Origin: Saprospiraceae bacterium
GTDB lineage: Bacteria > Bacteroidota > Bacteroidia > Chitinophagales > Saprospiraceae
Length of the DNA stretch: 64,000 bases
Assembly: GCA_016713025.1 (NCBI GenBank)
Contig: JADJPZ010000004.1
Span: 1,612,001-1,676,000 of the forward strand
Direction: 5' to 3'
Positions 45,016 to 55,434 of this stretch are shown in pieces; the first letter of the stretch is position 1, and each line of letters starts with the position of its first letter. A program made the translations under genes and the position numbers. The notes under the pieces were generated by a model. It searched no databases. It had not been told where the DNA came from and saw only the letters and a program-made list of their open reading frames with translations.

Positions 45016-47235
45016 TTACTTGATATATATCTTCTTATTGTAGACCCGCTGATTTAAAGATATACGACATACATATAGCCCGTTAGTCCACCGGTCGGTT
45101 GCGACTTCTTGTTGACCAAAAAATGTAGTTCTGTATAACATTTTACCTGTGATATCAAATATTTGCATTTCGCCTTTGGCAGAAATATCAGCCAAATCAA
45201 CTTTTAGTTTTACTCCATCAAATATGATGGCAGGGCTAACATCAATATAGTCAACTGAAGAAGGACAATCTTTCATAATTGTACCCAATGACAATGCACA
45301 GGATTGACTTAAAGAATCTCTTATTTTGATCAGATATAGGCTGCCTCTATCAAAATCTTTCAGAATGACAGGCAAATCAGCATATCGAATGATGGTATCC
45401 GGTTTGCCCGAAATGGTCATGATAAAAAACGGGTGATTGTGATTGTATTCAAAGTTCAGCTTCACTCCATACTTTGCATTCGCACATGGGAGATATGTTA
45501 TTTCAGGGTTGGACACGGTACATATCCTACAACAAATGGTATCAGGAAAAGAAAATGTAGCTGAACATAAAGAATCTTTGATATCCCTCAGATAAAAACG
45601 ATATTTAGTGACACAATCTCCATTGAGCAATTTTGTGGAATACTGAGGTTGTCCGTAAGCAAATGTGTCAGGATGGAGACCATTGATGCTCATTGTAAAA
45701 TGTGATGATGTGGCATTGTCAACATCAAATAAAAAATTTGCCCCAAAACTACCTTTACTATCGCATCCTGAAGCTTTTACTGAGAAGTTGTTGATTTTAC
45801 ACGGTGGTTTTTTTACACATTGGGTCTTGTAAAGAGTCTGTGCAGCACATTCATTGTTTTGTATATCCCGAATGCTAACCTTAATTTCTTGATTGTCAAG
45901 ATTCCTGAGATACAATTTGACAGGCAAAAACTTGTAGGATTCACGGATGAGCAAAGTATCATTGACAGATACTGAAAAAGAGTCAGAAGTGCCCTTATGT
46001 TCAAATGATAAATTGAGATATTGTAAACCATCATCGTTACATTTTTCTGAAAACTTAATATCAGAAATGCTGCAAGGAATCACACAGCATGTATCCGATT
46101 TAAAGAATAGAGAAGTAGCACATAGACTCTTAAGATTATCCACCATCTTAATGGCAAATTGTTGGCCACATAGCTTTTTAGGAAGGTTTAATAAATATTC
46201 TTTTTCGCCATACTGGAATTGGCCAACCGGTTTGCCGTCCACATCCACTTTAAAACCGGAAACCCCTGGAAAAAAAGCTTTTAAACCTAAGCCGACGATG
46301 ACCGAACTATCATTACAAAACAATGGAGCAATCTTGACATTCGAAATTTCGCAATTATACTTACATGTATCAACGACACCCAAAACATTTGAACCAAAGC
46401 AAAATGGATCTGCTTTATCAATAATAAGAAATTCATAATTTCTGTTATGGTGCATCTGGAGGTTCCTGACTGTCACCGGCAAGTCTCTGTAGGCAAATGT
46501 TCCATAATTTGTAGAGTTACCTCCTATCCTAAAGCTATCAGACGCAGCTTTGTGGTCAAAATTGATCATCACATTAAATGATTTCTTTTGGGTATCACAA
46601 TCTATGACATCAGTCCTGACTTTGGTGATATTGCAAATACAAGGATTGGAAATAGTAACAGTATCGCAACATTTCTGATCATTGGCTGCGCAAACACTCA
46701 CTGTATGAAAAGTATTGATGAAAGATGTTTTTAGCTGTTTTACTTGTTGTGTCAAACCCGATTTGGTAAAAGAACTGACTTTTTTATCATCATAGTAAAG
46801 ATCAAATAAGTTGCCTGAAGCCACAGATAGCAAATCAAATTTGATGTCGTACTGAAAATCGTTGCAAGAACTGACATCAGTTTTATTAATTCTGATCTTA
46901 CAAAAATCAGTACAGCAGGATTTACCTATATTTTTGTACAGAACACAGGATGTAGCTGTAGAATCTGTAACTGCAAATTCGTAAGGAGTATTACAATCAG
47001 CTTTTAGTGGTCCGATAGTCAGTGGAAGTGATCCATACTCAAAGTAACCATAGTTCCTGCCATTACCAGTCAAAAGGAATTTTTTTGAAGTTGCAGTATA
47101 CTCAAAATCAAGCTTAACATAGAAGGTCCCACGCTGATCACAAGGCAAATTTATTACATTAAAATTTTTTAATATACATTGTCCTATTGAATCAGAGCAA
47201 ATTAACAACAAACAACAAACAACAATAACTCTCAT
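45016..47235 (-). CDS. Large secreted T9SS substrate with repeated Cys-bounded domains
   Basis: From ATG 47235 the protein is 739 aa with a signal peptide (VIVVCCLLLICSDSIGQC). About seven repeats of 90-100 residues follow, each opening with a C-x-I motif (CKIRINKTDVSSCN, CNITKVRTDVIDC, CEISNVKIAPLFC, CSISDIKFSEKC, CKINNFSVKASGC, CTVSNPEITYLPC). The C terminus is a type A T9SS sorting domain (GEMQIFDITGKMLYRTTF, NGLYVCRI, KKIYIK). It is probably displayed or released at the cell surface. The repeats look like beta-sandwich domains but are not recognised. Confidence 0.78.
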   Translation of the reverse strand: MRVIVVCCLLLICSDSIGQCILKNFNVINLPCDQRGTFYVKLDFEYTATSKKFLLTGNGRNYGYFEYGSLPLTIGPLKADCNTPYEFAVTDSTATSCVLYKNIGKSCCTDFCKIRINKTDVSSCNDFQYDIKFDLLSVASGNLFDLYYDDKKVSSFTKSGLTQQVKQLKTSFINTFHTVSVCAANDQKCCDTVTISNPCICNITKVRTDVIDCDTQKKSFNVMINFDHKAASDSFRIGGNSTNYGTFAYRDLPVTVRNLQMHHNRNYEFLIIDKADPFCFGSNVLGVVDTCKYNCEISNVKIAPLFCNDSSVIVGLGLKAFFPGVSGFKVDVDGKPVGQFQYGEKEYLLNLPKKLCGQQFAIKMVDNLKSLCATSLFFKSDTCCVIPCSISDIKFSEKCNDDGLQYLNLSFEHKGTSDSFSVSVNDTLLIRESYKFLPVKLYLRNLDNQEIKVSIRDIQNNECAAQTLYKTQCVKKPPCKINNFSVKASGCDSKGSFGANFLFDVDNATSSHFTMSINGLHPDTFAYGQPQYSTKLLNGDCVTKYRFYLRDIKDSLCSATFSFPDTICCRICTVSNPEITYLPCANAKYGVKLNFEYNHNHPFFIMTISGKPDTIIRYADLPVILKDFDRGSLYLIKIRDSLSQSCALSLGTIMKDCPSSVDYIDVSPAIIFDGVKLKVDLADISAKGEMQIFDITGKMLYRTTFFGQQEVATDRWTNGLYVCRISLNQRVYNKKIYIK

Positions 47236-47412
47236 TATTATTCCCGGAAATTTCAGCTGCAAATTAACCAATTTATAATCAAATACCATTTATAATATCA
47301 TAAAAGAATTTTAGTTTATACTCACCATCTTAAGAGATCATTGCTCACCTTCAAAACTTTCACATACACTTGGCTAAGACAAAGAAAAGCAGAAAATCTA
47401 AGGTTTTATTAT

Positions 47413-47786
47413 AATGTCGTTTAGTTAAACCTAAAAATCTAAAATGATAATCTATTACTACTTCCAAATACTGTATTCTGACCTATGAAACAACATGACC
47501 ATGCCGTCAGGTGTGCTGACGGTTCCTTCACTAAATTGAGCTCCCACTCAATTTTGCTGTCGCACCGTTCAGTCATGCACCATACTGTGTGCATCTATGC
47601 TGTAGTGGTGACTAATCGCTCTACCTTTATGCGGTTCTCAAGTGCTGATTTTCTTGTATTTGAAGCTCTCACTACGAATCTCATTATAGATATTTAGGTT
47701 AAAGTATTTTTACTTGTTTTTATCCATCCTAAATCCTTCCCTTAGAAGGGAAGGACTTCATAATATGACCTTAACCAAACGACATT
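47413..47786. repeat. MITE-like dispersed repeat, family A copy 3 (composite)
   Basis: The ends are AATGTCGTTTAGTTAAA and the complement of AATGTCGTTTGGTTAAGG. The right ~100 bp matches copy 2, including the CCTTCCCTTAGAAGGGAAGG hairpin. The left ~270 bp is extra, with a short open frame that has no coding look. It is either two nested elements or one with captured sequence. Confidence 0.55.
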
Positions 47787-47978
47787 GGGTTTTAATATGT
47801 AAACTTTGCCGCTATTCTTCAAATGATGACATTTCAAAGATGCACTTAGTTGATTTTTAGGTTTATGTACACTAACATAGAAGGAAGCTCTTTCCAAAAC
47901 CAATTTTATTATGGTTGTAAAATGTGAAATTACTATTTTATTGCTTAATTTTGCTGAACCAAACCTTATGTTATTCCA

Positions 47979-50285
47979 ATGGAATCCTGCAGAATCATAA
48001 TATCACTTTGTTTTTGTTTAATTGTGGCAAGGACTCTGGAAGCGAGTATTTATTGTCCACCCGCCAAAACATTGACATGTCATGATGATGTCAAAAACCT
48101 TTCAGTGACCGGAAAAGCCACTACATCTGGATATCCTGCTACTTTAATAAGATATACAGATATTCATGCTACAAACAAATGTAATGTTGGGACCATCACA
48201 CGAATCTGGTATATAGACACCAACCAGGACTACCTTTATCAGAGTTCTGAACCAAATTGCAGTCAGACAATCACTATATTTAGCTATGTTACCCCTATTA
48301 CTGTCACTTTTCCTGATGATAAAATATATACTTGCAAAGAATCCATCACAAATGAAAAACCAAGCTGGATTGCCGGACCTTGTGATGTGATGGGCATACA
48401 GGTGTCTGATACAAAATTTGAAATCAACGGCGAATCATGTTACAAAATAGCACGTAAGTTCACTGTCATCAACTGGTGTGACTATACCGGAAATCCTGGT
48501 AGTCAGGGTATCTGGACTCATACTCAAAAAATCACCGTTCAGGAAAAGAATCCGCCAAAAATTCTGGATTGTGCCCACAAAGTGTTTGAACTGGAGAGTG
48601 ATTGCCTGGCCAATGTTGTCTTGACCAATGCTGCTACAGATGATCCTGTATGTAAGTCTACTCATTTGAGTTGGATTGCAGAAGTTGATTTGTGGGCCAA
48701 CGGCACTATAGATTACAAATTTGGATTTACTGAAACCGGAATTTATAAGATCGATCCTGTGGCTGATGGCTCTAACATTTCTATAATAATTCCTGAAAAA
48801 CTCAGGGCAGGCAAACACAAGGTAAAATGGAGCGTAAAAGATCAGTGCGGAAATTTTTCTTCATGCAGTACTACTTTTGAGACCAAAGATAAAAAACCAC
48901 CTGTACCATATATTCAGGATTTTATAACATCAGCATTTCAGGCATCAGGCATGCCTTTGATGGTACCAGCCAGGCTTTTTGACTCAGGATCTTTTGATAA
49001 TTGCACCCAACAAAAATATCTCAGGTTTTCTTTTTCGGAAGATACAAAGGATACAATCAGAATAGTGGATTGCACCAATTCAGGTTTTCAGTTTTTCAAT
49101 GTGTTCATATGGGATGAAGCCGGCAATTTTGAAATTGTAGATGTGTTTATGCTGGTGTTTGACAATGGATCTTGTCAAAGTGGTCGAACATTGGACGGAA
49201 GTGTCATTGAGTCAAACCATTCGCCCGTTAAAGATGCAAAAATCACACTTTCCAGACCTGACGCAACACAAATATCTGTCTTCTCTGATGCAAAAGGGAA
49301 TTTCCGCTGGGATAATATTTCCATTTATGATGATTATAGTATTTCTGCTCAAAGTGACATCATAGAAGACTATCGAGTTGATATTGCCGATCTGCGCATG
49401 CTGCAGGATCATATTTTCGGCATCAGAGAACTTAAAAGTCATGAATGGCTTGCAGCAGATACTGACGATAATAATGCTGTAGGTGTCAATGATCTTACAG
49501 TCATCAAAGAACTGATAATAGATCCGTCTAAAGTAAAAGACTCAAGATGGAAATTCGGCTGGCATACGGATACTTTAATGACCAGAGATGAAATATTCAG
49601 TGCTGTACAACCAAGTATAAATATAAAACAAGTTAAAAGTAAATTACAATTTAAAGCCGTATACAAAGGAGATATTTCAGATGCTAACGAATTAAAAAGC
49701 ACTGTCAGAAATAAGATTGACATGACTTCTGTGATCGATGGAAATCAGGTACACTATTTTATCTCAGAAGAAGCAAAAGTTTCAGGTATACAAATAACTT
49801 TTACACTTCCTGATGGCTTAACACATGAATCTTTATCATCTGCATATTCTGAAATAAAACAAAATAATTTTCATATCAATCATCAAACGAATGAAATTCT
49901 GATCCTTAATACATCAGATTTGGTTTTGACACCTGATAAGCCAATTTTTACTATCACATTTCCGGATGAAGCAAAAATGAAACCTGTCATGATTGCGCCA
50001 AATTCAAAACTGCTGGTAGATGGCTACCAAACAAGGACTATTTCTGAAAAATATGTGAATAAAAACATCAAAAATCTCTCTGTTTTTCCGAATCCAGGGC
50101 ATCAATTATTCAGTATAAGCGGTGCTAAAAATGTTACCATCACCGGTATCTACGACATTACTGGCAAAAGCCTGGCTTTCCAGTATGAGGAAGATGCTTT
50201 CTATTTCTCAGGAGAACCAGGTCTATATTTTGTAAAAGTATTTGCAGGAAATGATTTTTACACTTTAAAACTTCTGAAGTTGTAA
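47979..50285 (+). CDS. Large secreted T9SS substrate (HYR-like, dockerin-like segment)
   Basis: The 768-aa exported protein (signal ending VARTLEASIYC) has N-terminal Cys-rich beta domains with the KITVQEKNPPKILDC and KWSVKDQCGN patterns typical of HYR-type repeats in Saprospiraceae. A carboxypeptidase-regulatory-like segment follows (KDAKITLSRPDATQISVFSD), then a dockerin-like stretch (DYRVDIADLRMLQDHIFG, AADTDDNNAVGVNDLTVIKE). The C-terminal T9SS domain is NLSVFPNPGHQLFSISGA...GLYFVKVF. It is likely a surface adhesion or binding protein. Confidence 0.8.
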   Translation: MESCRIIISLCFCLIVARTLEASIYCPPAKTLTCHDDVKNLSVTGKATTSGYPATLIRYTDIHATNKCNVGTITRIWYIDTNQDYLYQSSEPNCSQTITIFSYVTPITVTFPDDKIYTCKESITNEKPSWIAGPCDVMGIQVSDTKFEINGESCYKIARKFTVINWCDYTGNPGSQGIWTHTQKITVQEKNPPKILDCAHKVFELESDCLANVVLTNAATDDPVCKSTHLSWIAEVDLWANGTIDYKFGFTETGIYKIDPVADGSNISIIIPEKLRAGKHKVKWSVKDQCGNFSSCSTTFETKDKKPPVPYIQDFITSAFQASGMPLMVPARLFDSGSFDNCTQQKYLRFSFSEDTKDTIRIVDCTNSGFQFFNVFIWDEAGNFEIVDVFMLVFDNGSCQSGRTLDGSVIESNHSPVKDAKITLSRPDATQISVFSDAKGNFRWDNISIYDDYSISAQSDIIEDYRVDIADLRMLQDHIFGIRELKSHEWLAADTDDNNAVGVNDLTVIKELIIDPSKVKDSRWKFGWHTDTLMTRDEIFSAVQPSINIKQVKSKLQFKAVYKGDISDANELKSTVRNKIDMTSVIDGNQVHYFISEEAKVSGIQITFTLPDGLTHESLSSAYSEIKQNNFHINHQTNEILILNTSDLVLTPDKPIFTITFPDEAKMKPVMIAPNSKLLVDGYQTRTISEKYVNKNIKNLSVFPNPGHQLFSISGAKNVTITGIYDITGKSLAFQYEEDAFYFSGEPGLYFVKVFAGNDFYTLKLLKL

Positions 50286-50528
50286 GTCAGTATTACACCA
50301 AACAGAATATTAATTGCGAAATTTGTAATCATAATTAATAAATTTACAATACATTATAATTTTTATTTCGCTTAAAAAATTTTCTATTCACTATAAGTGC
50401 CTGACAGTTGATAGAGTGGGAAGTTTATTTATTCCTGACAGAAAGATTTTCATAACTGTCTTTGAGCTTGAATTTTGTATACTTGACAACCTTGACCAAT
50501 CAATAAAAAAAACAAAAAAAATAAATTC

Positions 50529-51155
50529 ATGAAAGCCAGAATTCTTTTATTCGTATCAATTTTGTTGGTGATATTTTCCTGCAAAGACAGTGGTCCACAC
50601 CCATCTGACATGGTTGGAATATACGATGTAAAAGCCAGACTAAAAGAAGGGACAATAGACAAAAAATCAGTGAAGGAAGAAATAAAATCTGCTATGGAAA
50701 AAGCCGGAGCCGATCTGAAAACAGCTAAAGATGATATAAAAAATGACTTTGATTTATCTTCTATTGACACTTCTACCATTGAAGGAAAACTTGAGTACGC
50801 CGCAAAAAACTTTGGTAAGTTAATGACTGAAACAGGTTTAGAATTGGGGGATATTACTGAAGAATTGGGTGCAGCCTTAGGTGGAATAGCCGAAAGTGGT
50901 ATCGATTTTTCAGAAACTATGCTTAAAATGGTCCACTTACAGGTAGAACTACAGGCAGATGGTGATATCAAGGCTAAAAATTCCATTTTTAATATGGGAC
51001 TATCTGATGCCAGATGGGAAATAAAAGGCAAAGATTTCGTGGTAATAAAACATGATAGTCAGCAAACGGAATCAATGAAAATATTGAAGAGAGATGATTC
51101 AGGATTTTCACTCGAAAAAGACAACCTTATTCTGGAATTTGTTAAAAAGAAGTAA
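50529..51155 (+). CDS. Lipoprotein of unknown function
   Basis: The 208-aa protein has a clear lipoprotein signal (LLVIFSCKDSG). A helical middle rich in Lys/Asp/Glu follows (TIDKKSVKEEIKSAMEKAG, residues about 45-85). The C-terminal beta-rich part (DARWEIKGKDFVVIKHD) resembles small lipocalin-like domains. No family is recognised. Confidence 0.6.
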   Translation: MKARILLFVSILLVIFSCKDSGPHPSDMVGIYDVKARLKEGTIDKKSVKEEIKSAMEKAGADLKTAKDDIKNDFDLSSIDTSTIEGKLEYAAKNFGKLMTETGLELGDITEELGAALGGIAESGIDFSETMLKMVHLQVELQADGDIKAKNSIFNMGLSDARWEIKGKDFVVIKHDSQQTESMKILKRDDSGFSLEKDNLILEFVKKK

Positions 51156-51192
51156 TAAATTTTTTCTCAAATCATTCGTAAATCAGATCAGA

Positions 51193-51750
51193 TCATTCTG
51201 TATCGAGTAGTTCGTCCAAGAAATGTTTTGATTGTTTTTCTGCACTAAATTTTTTTAGATTGTATTCTTTGGATTGATTTCGAGGGATAGAAAGATATTC
51301 CCAAGTGCTACCTTTAAGTTGTTTACATTTTGAGACTATCTGCCCGCAATGGTAGCTGTAATGGCAAAGTTGTCTGATAATGGCGTCTGAAACCAATAGG
51401 CCTTCATTTCTGATGAAAACAGTTTTATCAAGATCGGTATCCTTTAGGGTTTGAAGGGTATCAAATAGTATTTTCCAACCTTCCTGCCATTTTTCAATCA
51501 ATTCCTTAGTATCTTTGATGCCTGGTTCAAATTCCGCATCTCTGTTTCTCCATGGTTTTTCGCCGTCTTCAGTAAAAATATTGGTCCATCTGGATTTCAT
51601 GTTCCTCACCATATGCTGGATGATGACAGCTATACTATTATCCTCAGCATTTTGCTGATGAAAGTACATATCATGGTCGCCCAACTGAGCCATAGCTTTG
51701 TCGGCAAGTTGTTTGTAATACTTAAATTGTTTAATGGATGATGACAACAT
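51193..51750 (-). CDS. DinB-like/DUF1572 family protein
   Basis: The 185-aa helical protein has the DUF1572 pattern: NSIAVIIQHMVRNMKSRWTNIFTEDGEKPWRNRDAEFE, and a C-terminal LCHYSYHCGQIVSKCKQL that supplies the His cluster of DinB-type metal-binding four-helix bundles. Members include thiol-dependent transferases; the activity of this one is unknown. Confidence 0.82.
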   Translation of the reverse strand: MLSSSIKQFKYYKQLADKAMAQLGDHDMYFHQQNAEDNSIAVIIQHMVRNMKSRWTNIFTEDGEKPWRNRDAEFEPGIKDTKELIEKWQEGWKILFDTLQTLKDTDLDKTVFIRNEGLLVSDAIIRQLCHYSYHCGQIVSKCKQLKGSTWEYLSIPRNQSKEYNLKKFSAEKQSKHFLDELLDTE

Positions 51751-51900
51751 ATCAACGGTTTTCTTTGGAGATTAAACCACCCTTGAGATATATTGTTTAT
51801 GAAAGCAAGATAATGAAATCTTACAAAATTGTAATATCTATTGTCACTTATCATTTTATAATCATACCTTGTGCTTGTATTTGCGAGATCTTAAGTATAT

Positions 51901-52647
51901 ATGTTTAAAGATTTATTTTTTCATTTCGGGAATTTTATACTATGGCAAGGCCAGATATATAAAAAACCAGAAAATCACATGATGTATTATAAAGAAACCA
52001 TCCGCCAAATGTATGACATTGGAGTCGGTTCTTTACCAATTGTTTTTTTGATATCCATTTTTATAGGTGCGGTGACTTCTGTTCAGTTTTATTACCAAAT
52101 GGCCGGCACATTGATTCCTGCTTACTATATTGGTTATATAGTGAGAGATATGACCATCATTGAATTAGCTCCGACCATCACTTGTTTGGTTTTGGCGGGA
52201 AAAGTAGGTAGCAATATGGCAGCTGAGCTGGGAGGAATGCGACAAAAGGAGCACATAGATGCTATGGAAATCATGGGTGTCAACACATCAGCATATCTTA
52301 TTTTACCAAAAATTATTGCATCTGTACTAATGGTACCGGTTCTGGTTTGTGCCGCTGCTATGATATGTATCATGGGTGCTTATCTTTCAAGTGTTCCTAC
52401 AGGCCTTTTTACGTCAGCAGAATTTATTAAAGGAGTCAGATCATTTTTTGTACCATACAATGTCTTTATGATGATGGTTAAAGCAGTAGTGTTCGGATAT
52501 ATTCTTACCAATGTATCTTGTTATCAGGGATATTTTGTAAAAGGTGGTAGTATCGAACTCGGAGAGGCCAGTACGCGAGCTGTGGTGTACAGCAATATAT
52601 TGATACTACTTGCAGATTATGTAATAGCAATAGTACTTACAGCCTGA
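51901..52647 (+). CDS. mlaE: ABC transporter permease, MlaE family
   Basis: The 248-aa membrane protein has five or six helices and the MlaE/YrbE signature (IVFLISIFIGAVTSVQFYYQ, TCLVLAGKVGSNMAAELGGMRQKEHIDAMEIMGVN). It forms, with the ATPase encoded 4 bp downstream, the inner-membrane part of a phospholipid transport system that keeps outer-membrane lipid asymmetry. The MlaD-type MCE partner is not in the window. Confidence 0.9.
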   Translation: MFKDLFFHFGNFILWQGQIYKKPENHMMYYKETIRQMYDIGVGSLPIVFLISIFIGAVTSVQFYYQMAGTLIPAYYIGYIVRDMTIIELAPTITCLVLAGKVGSNMAAELGGMRQKEHIDAMEIMGVNTSAYLILPKIIASVLMVPVLVCAAAMICIMGAYLSSVPTGLFTSAEFIKGVRSFFVPYNVFMMMVKAVVFGYILTNVSCYQGYFVKGGSIELGEASTRAVVYSNILILLADYVIAIVLTA

Positions 52648-52651
52648 AAAT

Positions 52652-53410
52652 ATGATAAGAGCAGAAAAGATTTTTAAAAATTTTGGAGAACAGCAAGTAC
52701 TCAAGGGTATTGACTTTACATTTGAAGCAGGAAAAACAAATCTCGTGATAGGTAAGAGCGGCTCAGGCAAAACAGTGTTGCTAAAGATCCTCGTTGGCTT
52801 ATTTAAACCTACTTCAGGAAGCGTCTGGTACTCTGACACTAACTTGGTAACAGCAGACAAAAATGCTTTGAGAAGCCTTAGGATGCAGGTAGGCATGTTG
52901 TTTCAGGGAAATGCACTTTTTGATTCATTAACAATAGAAGAAAATATTAGGTTTCCTTTAGATATGTTCACCAGCAAATCACTCAAGGAAAAAACCGACC
53001 GTGTTAACTATTGTCTCGAAAGGGTAAGTCTTAGTGGCAACAATAAAAAATTTCCTTCCGAAATTTCAGGAGGCATGCAAAAAAGAGTGGGAATAGCAAG
53101 AGCAATTGTCCTCAATCCCAAGTACCTCTTTTGTGATGAACCAAATTCAGGCCTTGATCCACAGACATCAATCACCATTGATGAATTAATTCAGGATATT
53201 ACAAAAGATTTTAATATGACCACGGTCATAAATACCCACGATATGAACTCTGTCATGGAGATCGGCGAGAATATATGTCTCATCGAAAAAGGACACCTCG
53301 CCTGGTCAGGAAGTAAGGATCAGGTTCTGGCTGATGAAAATGAAACTTTGCATGATTTCATATTTGCATCCCCATTTCTACAAAAACTTGTAGAAAGTAT
53401 CAAAAAGTAG
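52652..53410 (+). CDS. mlaF: ABC transporter ATP-binding protein, MlaF family
   Basis: The 252-aa ATPase has Walker A GKSGSGKTV (about residues 34-42), signature SGGMQKRVGIARAI (about 140-153) and Walker B KYLFCDEPNSGLDPQT. The FCDEPNSGLDP and SGGMQKR motifs are typical of MlaF. It powers the upstream MlaE permease. Confidence 0.92.
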   Translation: MIRAEKIFKNFGEQQVLKGIDFTFEAGKTNLVIGKSGSGKTVLLKILVGLFKPTSGSVWYSDTNLVTADKNALRSLRMQVGMLFQGNALFDSLTIEENIRFPLDMFTSKSLKEKTDRVNYCLERVSLSGNNKKFPSEISGGMQKRVGIARAIVLNPKYLFCDEPNSGLDPQTSITIDELIQDITKDFNMTTVINTHDMNSVMEIGENICLIEKGHLAWSGSKDQVLADENETLHDFIFASPFLQKLVESIKK

Positions 53411-53517
53411 CATGCACTCCATTGTTTCTGACATTTGTCATCATCGGGTTTAACTCAGTTAGCAATTATTTTAAAATTACAAGACTGAGTCTACTTCAAT
53501 TTATAGTAAGAGTTTTT

Positions 53518-53584
53518 AAATTTTTATTGCTTTACAATCTATATATTATGAACCTGACTTCAAAACAATCCTTATTTAGTGCAC
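53518..53584 (+). repeat. Dispersed repeat, family D copy 2
   Basis: Matches 23026-23093 on the opposite strand, sharing ATTATGAACCTGACTTCAAA. It lies in the interval between mlaF and the convergent ABC exporter gene (53411-53673), where nothing else is seen. Confidence 0.5.
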
Positions 53585-53673
53585 CTGCCCGGCTATTGCC
53601 ATAGTTGGCAGGCAACTTTTGATCATCGAATGATAAACCAAAATTGGTGTATTATCATCTAATGTATATCTAT

Positions 53674-55434
53674 TTACACTAACGTCAATTCATTTTTTCG
53701 CTCTCCGATTTGCTGACGCCACATAGCATAGTACAAACCTTTTTCTACCAGAAGTTCTTCATGTGTACCAGTCTCTATCACATGTCCTTTTTCAAGAACG
53801 TAAATTAAATCAGCGTGCATTATAGTTGAAAGACGATGTGCAATTAAAACCATAATGTGTTTTTTAGTTGATGCAATTTCTTTGATAGTATGGGTAATTT
53901 CTGTTTCAGTGATTGAATCCAAAGCAGAAGTAGCTTCATCAAAGACGATGAGTTTAGGGTTCCTGAGCAGTGCGCGCGCTATGGACAATCTTTGTTTTTC
54001 TCCACCCGAAATTTTGATACCACCCTCTCCTATTATGGAGTTTATACCGTTTTCACTTCTTGCCAAAAGATTTTGACAGGCTGTTTTTTGGAGCACATCC
54101 GAGATTTGATCATCTGTTGCACCAGGATTTACAAAGAGTAAGTTTTCTTTGATTGTACCCGAAAATAGCTGGGTATCCTGCGTAACAAAACCAATCTGTT
54201 TTCTAACTTCCTCAATATCCAGAACGGTTGAATCTAAACTGTTATAAAGTATATGTCCTTTTTCAGCGGAATATAAACCGACCAAAAGTTTTACCAATGT
54301 TGTTTTGCCAGAACCTGATGGTCCTACAAAAGCAATAGTTTGTCCCTTTTGAACATCGAAACTTATATCATTCAAAGCATAAGTGGCTCCTGACTTATGT
54401 TTGAATGATACCTTGTCAAAGGTAAAAGTTTCCAGCTCATTGATTTTTACTGGGTTTTCCGGTCGTTTTTCAATTGGAGTATTGAGGATGGTTTTAAAAT
54501 TATTCAAAGATACTTCTGCTTCTCTATAGGACAAAATGACATTTCCCATTTCCTGCAATGGCCCAAAAATGAAAAAACTATAAAACTGCAAGGTCATTAA
54601 TTGCCCAACACTGAGCTGGTCTTTAAAAATGAGAACAAGGAGAAAAAACATAATAGATTGGCGGAGAAAATTGACAAAAGTGCCTTGGACAAAGCTAATA
54701 CTCCTGATACCTCTCACTTTTTTTAATTCCAATTGGAGGATTTTCATTGTGGATACATTGAGTCTTTTGATCTCCTGATTTGTCAAACCCAAACTCTTGA
54801 CCAACTCAATATTTCTTAAACTTTCAGTAGTGGCACCGGCCAGGATATTGGTTTCTTTGACGATACTTTTTTGTATTATTTTGATCTTCTTGCTTAAAAA
54901 ACTAGTCAGAAAAAAAAGTAAAAAAGATGCTGCAAAATATACAAATATGAGCCTGGGTTCAACGGAAAAGGCATAAATCATCACAAAAATGATCCCCACC
55001 AATGATGTAAAAAGAATATTGATACAATTGGAAATAAATTTTTCAGAATCTGATCTCACCTTTTGTAGTATGTTGAGTGTTTCTCCACTCCTTTGATCTT
55101 CAAACTGTTGAAAAGGAAGCTGTAATGAATGTTTTAACCCATCAGTATATACTCGGGCCCCAAATTGCTGAATGATAAGGTTGGTCACATAGTCCTGAAA
55201 AGCCTTGGCGATGCGACTGACCATAGCTACTCCTATACCAGCTAATATTAGTAATCCTACTCCGGAAATAAATGCATCCTGAGAATAAGAATGTGGCTTT
55301 GAAGCAAATTTATCGATGATTTTGCCAAAAATATAAGGGTCAAGAAGAGAAAAGACCTGATTAATTCCTGCCAGCAACAAAGCAAGAAGAATAAGTAGTT
55401 TATAATTTTTCAGATATTGGAAAAACAAAGCCAT
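53674..55434 (-). CDS. ABC exporter (fused permease-ATPase)
   Basis: From ATG 55434 the protein is 586 aa: six membrane helices (about residues 1-310), then an ATPase with Walker A GPSGSGKTTLVK, signature ISGGEKQRLSIARALL and Walker B KLIVFDEATSALDS. This is the MsbA/lipid-and-drug exporter type, acting as a homodimer or heterodimer. The substrate is unknown. The frame reaches TTG 55476, which would add 14 residues not typical of the family. Confidence 0.87.
   Translation of the reverse strand: MALFFQYLKNYKLLILLALLLAGINQVFSLLDPYIFGKIIDKFASKPHSYSQDAFISGVGLLILAGIGVAMVSRIAKAFQDYVTNLIIQQFGARVYTDGLKHSLQLPFQQFEDQRSGETLNILQKVRSDSEKFISNCINILFTSLVGIIFVMIYAFSVEPRLIFVYFAASFLLFFLTSFLSKKIKIIQKSIVKETNILAGATTESLRNIELVKSLGLTNQEIKRLNVSTMKILQLELKKVRGIRSISFVQGTFVNFLRQSIMFFLLVLIFKDQLSVGQLMTLQFYSFFIFGPLQEMGNVILSYREAEVSLNNFKTILNTPIEKRPENPVKINELETFTFDKVSFKHKSGATYALNDISFDVQKGQTIAFVGPSGSGKTTLVKLLVGLYSAEKGHILYNSLDSTVLDIEEVRKQIGFVTQDTQLFSGTIKENLLFVNPGATDDQISDVLQKTACQNLLARSENGINSIIGEGGIKISGGEKQRLSIARALLRNPKLIVFDEATSALDSITETEITHTIKEIASTKKHIMVLIAHRLSTIMHADLIYVLEKGHVIETGTHEELLVEKGLYYAMWRQQIGERKNELTLV

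Noticed and set aside
47485..47697. 70-aa frame inside the family A composite element
   Set aside because: Ordinary composition, no start signal, and it lies within a repeat element.
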